Shown one piece after another: positions 58,401-64,000 of a DNA stretch of 64,000 bases. The stretch is from Blastocystis hominis (Eukaryota; Sar; Bigyra; Opalinata; Blastocystidae): positions 62,001 to 126,000 of the forward strand of contig NW_013171824.1 in NCBI RefSeq assembly GCF_000151665.1, written 5' to 3'. The position numbers were made by a program, and so were the translations under genes. The notes beneath the pieces are model-generated. The model ran no database searches and was not told the DNA's origin. It saw only the letters and a program-made list of their open reading frames with translations. Positions within the stretch are counted from its first letter, which is position 1. Every line of letters starts with the position of its first letter.

Positions 58401-61400
58401 NNNNNNNNNNNNNNNNNNNNNNNNNNNNNNNNNNNNNNNNNNNNNNNNNNNNNNNNNNNNNNNNNNNNNNNNNNNNNNNNNNNNNNNNNNNNNNNNNNNN
58501 NNNNNNNNNNNNNNNNNNNNNNNNNNNNNNNNNNNNNNNNNNNNNNNNNNNNNNNNNNNNNNNNNNNNNNNNNNNNNNNNNNNNNNNNNNNNNNNNNNNN
58601 NNNNNNNNNNNNNNNNNNNNNNNNNNNNNNNNNNNNNNNNNNNNNNNNNNNNNNNNNNNNNNNNNNNNNNNNNNNNNNNNNNNNNNNNNNNNNNNNNNNN
58701 NNNNNNNNNNNNNNNNNNNNNGTTTCTTCGCCTCCCTTGTCAAAGTCAAAGTTCCCTCCACATTCCAACCCAATCCTGACCGGCGAAGACGAAGATGACC
58801 CGCCAATTCTCCCGCCAATTCCCCGTCATACTCCGTTTCGCTCGCCACCGTCAGTTTCATCGAAAATTCCCCGCGGTTCCTACGCGAATAGAAAACGCCC
58901 TCAGAACCGCGGGGAATCGGAGGAAACGGCAGATCTTCGCGGAGTTCCAGAATCATCCAATCAGCTTCCTCCAATCGAAGCACAAAAACACAATTCCGTT
59001 CCCTCCAAGGTCGGAACATTATTCCGTACGGCGTCATTCCCTCCATCAACACGCTCCTCCCCGCGGGAATCCCCAGTGCCAACTGCAAATGAAACGCCGC
59101 CGCCTCCCTCGCAGACAGCCCTTTCCCGCGGGATTTCTCCATCAGCACGGGGAGCTGGTTCTCCGTTTCCACGTTTAAAAGGCGCTGCAACTCCTACCCT
59201 CAACTTTACTCCCAAAATCGACCTGTTTTTGAAACTCCGTGCAGAATGAAACCGCCGACAGCACGAGCAGCAAACTCCCCGCGGTATTTCGCTCGAGGAG
59301 CCGTTTCAGGATGACAAAGACGTACAAATTCCCGTGCAGCGCGGGGTCTGCGGCGCGTAGGAGGGATCCCACAGTTTCGACATCGAGGGCGTCCCAGCGC
59401 AGAACAAAAGTCTGCAGCGCAGTGTCCCAGAGGGCGTTTCGTCGAGGATGAGCGGTGCAGTGCGCGAGAAGGGGCGTAAAATCGCGGTGAGCGTCGATGA
59501 GGATGGTGAGGACGAGCGGGAGGGAAGTATGGAGCGCGAAGAGGTCGACAAAGGAGAACTGGGCGGGAGCGAAGGGCCAGCGATCGACGAGGAGCGCGAC
59601 GAGAGAAGGCACGTCGATGAATCGCTGAACCGCTTGCTTCAACGCGCTGCGGACCTGCGGAGCGCTGCAGAAGCGGTAAGGAGACGCGTCGATCCGCTGC
59701 GGAGACCCGGAAAGAACCGCGCAGAGCATCTGCACCAGGCGATGCTGAAGCAGATAGTCGGAATGCGTCGTCGATAGCTCCAGAAGCGACAGCCAATAGG
59801 ACTCCGTTACGTGAAGAGAGCCTCGGAATCCCGCGGGAATCGCGGGAATCGCTTTGAGAAGGGCGGTCGGGGAGGGAGAGCGGTGGAGATACGACGCTAA
59901 GCATTGATTGGCTGCTTCCCAGAGCGATGGAGTCGCCAGAAGGGTGAGAAGGAACGTGCTGAAAGTGGTGCGCACCAAATCGGAATCGCGGATTTCGGAG
60001 AGAGGCGTGCTGGACTGGCAGAGCGTCCATTCGTCCAGAGAGCGCGGCTCGTCAGTGGAAAAAGTGGTTTCGCTGAGTGGAACACTATCGAGGAGGAAGA
60101 AAAGAAGCGATTCGCTATGGATGAAACACATGCAAACGCAGTCAACTCAAAAAGAGCATCCAGAGAACCGTTTTGGATGAGAAGAGTGAGTGTGGAGGTA
60201 AGGAACTCCGCATCTTCGTGATTAAGCGGAAGTGTCAGAAATGAAATGAAACGGTTCAGATGGGTTCGAGTGAGGATGGAGGGAGAAGAATACAAGAGAA
60301 TGAAGCACACACGATGGAACCACTGCGAAAACAGGTGTTCCAAGGACAAAACTCGTGCGTCCAATGAAATGCTCCGCACGAGTTTGATTTGAAAGGTGAT
60401 TTCGAACAGCAAATCGATGAGATCGGAGGTGGCTTCTCCTTTTCCAGCAATACACTCAATGATTTGATACACCAAACACAGACTCTCTAACAGTTCCACG
60501 TTTCCCTCTTCCTTCCAATGAAACTCCCACTTGCAGAGAAACTGAATCGCAAAGGAGCGAAGCGAATCGCTGTAAGCACATCGCAAGGCCTGCAGCAAAA
60601 CGCACAGACTCCGAATGGGCGTTTCATTTTGGAGTAACGTGGAAACTCGACGTGTGACGAAGAGCGAGGGCGCCGAATTCCCGCGGTTTTGGGAGACAAA
60701 TGGCGCCGAAACGTCCTCAAGAAGCAGAGAGGAGTCCAGTTCAAAAGCAAATAATGTGCGTAACGTCATCGCTTGATAATCATAAAGCAATGGCAGGGAT
60801 GATAAAAAAGTGTCGATTTGTGGAATGATTTGTTTCAAACATTTCTGACACTCGCTCACCGTCAGTCCCGCGGGGAAAACGCGTTTCAACAGCACGCGGA
60901 GTTTCCCCGGGAGAGACTCCAAATCGGCCCATTTTTTGCCATGGCGGGTGCGATCGTCATTGATGAAACGCAGCAGATTATTGGCTGCCTGGATGACTTC
61001 CGATCCGTTCTCAAAATGCGAGTGAAACTGCAGGATCGCCTTCAATTCCTGATAAATCGAATTGGTGATCGCGAAAAACGCGCGTTTCGGATTTAAAAAC
61101 GGGGAATTTTCCTCCGTTTCCACGATTACTACTTGCTGCATGGAGGGTCTCCAGCATGTTTCGATTCGCTGGACATGGCCGAGCAATGCCGAGTTCTGCG
61201 TGTGGATGACCGGCGGCTTGACGGGCAATTCCGGGTCCTCCACGTACTTCAAAAATTGGGATCGCCTGACCGTTTCATTCAGCCCTTCTTCCCACAGAAT
61301 CATTCGAAGCGATCGGCTCCATCCGTTCCGAAAAAGGGGTAACAGGAGAAACTGGGTGGCGGGATCGCCCTGAAGGGAGTGTTCGAACTCGGCATTGCCG

Positions 61401-64000
61401 GCCTTGGCTTGGCCAATTAACCGCGAGGCGACCCACCGCGGTAAATCGACGAATAAGCAAATCGATCGCATGCCCTGCAGCGTCGCTTCCCGCTTCTTTT
61501 CCCCGCGCAATTGCACGATTTCCATTCGCTCCCGCCCCGATCGTGGAAACCACACCACTTCCACTCCTTCAGAACCGCGGGTAGCCACGGCCACGTGATT
61601 CTCATTGACGAAAAACCAGCCGAATTTGTGCAATCGTCCCTGCAAGAGTTCCGCGCCTTTCTTCAGCGTCGCTGTGCCGTCCGCGGAACTCTGCAAGGAC
61701 AGGCCCTCGCCTTCGAAACGTTGGGATCCCACGAACAGGGAGCTGCTGCCCTTCAGTGGGTTCTGCGATGGATTTTTGTTAGGATTTTCGTTTTGATTTG
61801 GATCGTGTTGTGAAGATTGTGTTTCCAATTGTGTTTCCAATTGTGTTCCGGATTGCATTTCAGTTTGTGATTCCAATTGTGATTCTAATTTTAATTCCAT
61901 TTGTGTTCCAGATTGTGATTCCATTTGTATTCCAGATTGTGTTTCCATTTGTATTCCAGATTGTGTTCCGGCCTGCTGCCAGACATCTGCAAAGAGTTCC
62001 GGGAATCGCTTAACCGTTTCCATCCTCGCCTTGAGATCCTCCAAAACGTCGAACAGCAGCGACGGCGATACGAGTCCCGCGGGACTGTCCCTCCCGACCC
62101 TCAGCAGCAGATAGAATGTAATCAAAAAAGGCATCTGCTTTCCATGGAACCGCACGCGGTTGCAGTCCTCAGCGCTCTCCTGGTCGCGGTAGAAGGCGAT
62201 CTCCGCTTCCAGCAGCTCGTGCAGCAGGCTCCGCACCGTCTGCGCGAACTGCTGCGTGGCTTCGCTCCCGGGCAGACTCGCCTGTCCCACCTCGATGCCC
62301 GAGGGCAGCGCGCTCCCCGCGATGCCCAGCCACACCGGCGAGGGCAGGTCCGGCACCACGCTCCCCGCGATTCGTCCCTGCTCGTTCAGAACCCAGAGAT
62401 AGCCGAGCAGACAGTCCACGATCACGTGCACCGTCACGATCTGCGTCGACGACGCGTCGAACGCGGGACACAGCGTCGAGTACGGCAGCGAAACGCTCTG
62501 CGACCCCTTCGAAACCGACAGGGAACACAAATCCAGCGCCAGCCAATCAGCGTCGCCCGCGAATCTTCCCGCCAAAATCGACAGCTTCATTCCGGGGGAC
62601 GGAACGAAACTCAGCGTCCAGTGCGCGAAACTCCGCTCCCAATGAAACGGTCGCTCCGTCCAGTACACCGCGGGCGTTTCACACTCCAGAAGGGAGTTTC
62701 CTCCGAAGAACCGCGGGGAGGATTGACTCGACGCGTCGCTGAACCGCGGGGAAGTCACCGCAGAGCCACTGAATTCCCGCGGGGAAACGAACTTCGATCC
62801 GTCCCATCCCCGCGGTTCTGTGAGTTTCGCAGGGTTCAATTCCCGCGGGGAAGCGAGTCCGGCGGATCGTTCGGCTCCCCGCGGGAGTGCGGGTAGAAGC
62901 GCGGGCGGCGCGGGCGGCGCGGAATCGCGGAACTGGGTGGCGATCCATCGGAACACGTCGAGTAACAATTGCTTTTTCTGCGCGTCGCGCTCTCGACAGC
63001 GATGATAACCGCGGTGAGGCTCCTCGCAGCGGCGACGCAGCTGGAGCTGGAGCATCTTGCGCAGTCGGTACTCCTGCGCGCCGTCGCCGATCAGCTGCTC
63101 GAAAACCAGCGCGGAGTTCTCCAATAAACCGCGGGCAAGCGGGAGAAACGCCCGCAGAAGCAGCGAGCAGCGCGCGTCCCGCTGCCGCGCCAGCCAGGCC
63201 TCCATCCACCCCATCGGAGAAACCGTGGAAACCGTGGAAACGGGGGAGAGAGGCGCGTCTGGGCGGAGATGGAGCGGGTCCTTCCAGTCGTAGCGGAGAA
63301 GGTCGGGGAGATGGCGGGAAAGATAGGCGGCGACGCGGTTGATGAGCGCGTTGAGCCAGGAGGAATAGACGTTGCGTCGAATGAAGTCGTTCTGTGAGTG
63401 AGGAGAGGGCTGAGAAGCGACTTCGAGCAGACAGAGCTGCTTGAGGACGTCGAAGACGGAGTTGGCTTTGAAGAAGAGCGGGAAGGCGACCTCCCAGACC
63501 TCCAGACAGGCGCAGCGCAGCTGCGCGGTGAGTTTGGAGGCGCCGGTGCTGGCTTTGGCGGGGTAGAAGCCGCTGCGTACTTTGCCGTAGAGGAGGTAGG
63601 TGACTAAGGAGAGCAGCTGGCCGAGGAAGGGCAGCGAGGCCTGCTTCTTGCCGCGGAGAAAGGAGGGAAGGGAGACGGGACCGATGTCCAAAGAGGGAAA
63701 CTGGGGAAGGGAGAGGGCGAGGAGCGTGAGGAAGCAGAACATGTAGACGAGATTGTACGGAGAACGGTCACGTGTGTCTTGCTGACGCACCAGCTGGATG
63801 AGAGGGAAGCGGAGAAACCTACGGTGAGGAGGGAGTAGAATTGGAGCTGGAGAACCACGGGGGAAGAGGAGGAAATGCCGATGTAGTCGGAGGGGGTTTC
63901 TTTTTGGGAGTGGTAGAGGGAGAGACTGGGAGGTGAGAGAACATGAAGAAAGAAAGAAGGAAAGTACTATGTGATTTTGACGAGGAAATTGACGAGGAGA
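55444..64000 (-). CDS. giant HECT-domain E3 ubiquitin ligase (5' end outside window; assembly gap)
   Basis: The C-terminus is a complete HECT domain: FIGEGGIDNGGLYRELFAST, EDFLWDEDVDETWVQALGRV, then TKGEADQYFPVAHTCFNDLE with the catalytic Cys, and LPRYSSFEVMKQRIEWAM. The 33-nt intron that restores KIMRMVTKGEAD removes an apparent stop near 55639. Upstream the frame runs thousands of residues as helical, HEAT-like sequence, with a Gln/Glu/Ser repeat (near 61800-62000) and an SPR-rich segment (near 62680-62900). 677 unknown bases interrupt it. Introns at about 63788-63816, about 63913-63954, 59189-59217 and 60084-60116 were inferred. The 5' end lies beyond 64000. Stop TAA is at 55444-55446, and TGTTTGTT lies just downstream on the minus strand. 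Confidence 0.85.
58045..58721. other. assembly gap (677 N)
   Basis: A run of unknown bases inside the HECT gene. Frame is open on both sides in the minus orientation, and the flanks are repeat-like (GTTTCA(T/C)TTTCA-type runs near 57900-58030). Repeat-induced assembly failure is likely. Confidence 0.98.

Overview
The window is nuclear DNA of a small-genome protist, almost certainly Blastocystis (stramenopile). Three signals point there. (1) Nearly every gene is cut by tiny GT-AG introns of about 28-38 nt. (2) Genes are packed with little space between them. (3) A TGTTTGTT motif sits exactly 3 nt after the point where transcripts appear to be cleaved, and several reading frames lack an encoded stop and would gain TGA or TAA only when the poly(A) tail is added. 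That mechanism is established for Blastocystis. Exon-intron structures below were worked out by eye from frame continuity, family conservation and GT/AG ends. None has transcript support here.

Layout. 0-4.2 kb: an AGC-type kinase and an MT-A70-like protein (+). 4.2-9 kb: AT-rich DNA with a broken Hsp70-like gene (-) and a MORN/LRR gene (+). 9-20.2 kb: POLD3-like polymerase delta subunit (+), long-chain acyl-CoA synthetase (-), MFS transporter (+), eIF4E-like (-), a small membrane protein (-), SET/MYND protein (-) and an unidentified protein (+). 20.2-23.4 kb: SelT-like protein (-), tRNA-Lys (-), PHD protein (+), histone H2A.Z (-) and PSMD9-like proteasome chaperone (+). 23.8-33.6 kb: a second MORN/LRR paralogue (+), gamma-tubulin complex protein (-), SDHAF2 (+), an intronless NhaC-type Na+/H+ antiporter (+) and ASF1 (+). 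33.8-40.2 kb: PH-domain kinase (-) and two legumain genes (-) with an identical 3' part. 40.5-47.5 kb: a giant secreted Cys/Ser-rich protein (+), DUF1764 protein (+), small Tim (-) and an organelle-type membrane protein (+). 47.8-55.4 kb: TMBIM (-), ING-type PHD protein (-), NUDT22-like hydrolase (+), holo-ACP synthase (+), MAPK with a CaaX end (-), Rab (-) and CH-domain protein (-). 55.4-64 kb: a giant HECT E3 ligase (-), interrupted by an assembly gap and running off the window.

Functional themes. Several genes serve chromatin and replication (MT-A70, POLD3, SET/MYND, PHD, H2A.Z, ASF1, ING). Others serve the mitochondrion-related organelle (SDHAF2, small Tim, presequence-bearing membrane protein). 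Signalling and trafficking are represented by three kinases and a Rab, and protein turnover by PSMD9 and HECT. Secreted functions are the two legumains and the Cys-rich giant protein.

Two genome-scale patterns are not explained by the genes. The palindrome CCGCGG is heavily iterated in the GC-rich genes, in exons and introns alike. Many introns in those genes also share 5' sequence families (GTATCCCCGCGG and GTTTCCACGTTTCC), which raises the possibility of introner-like intron spread.
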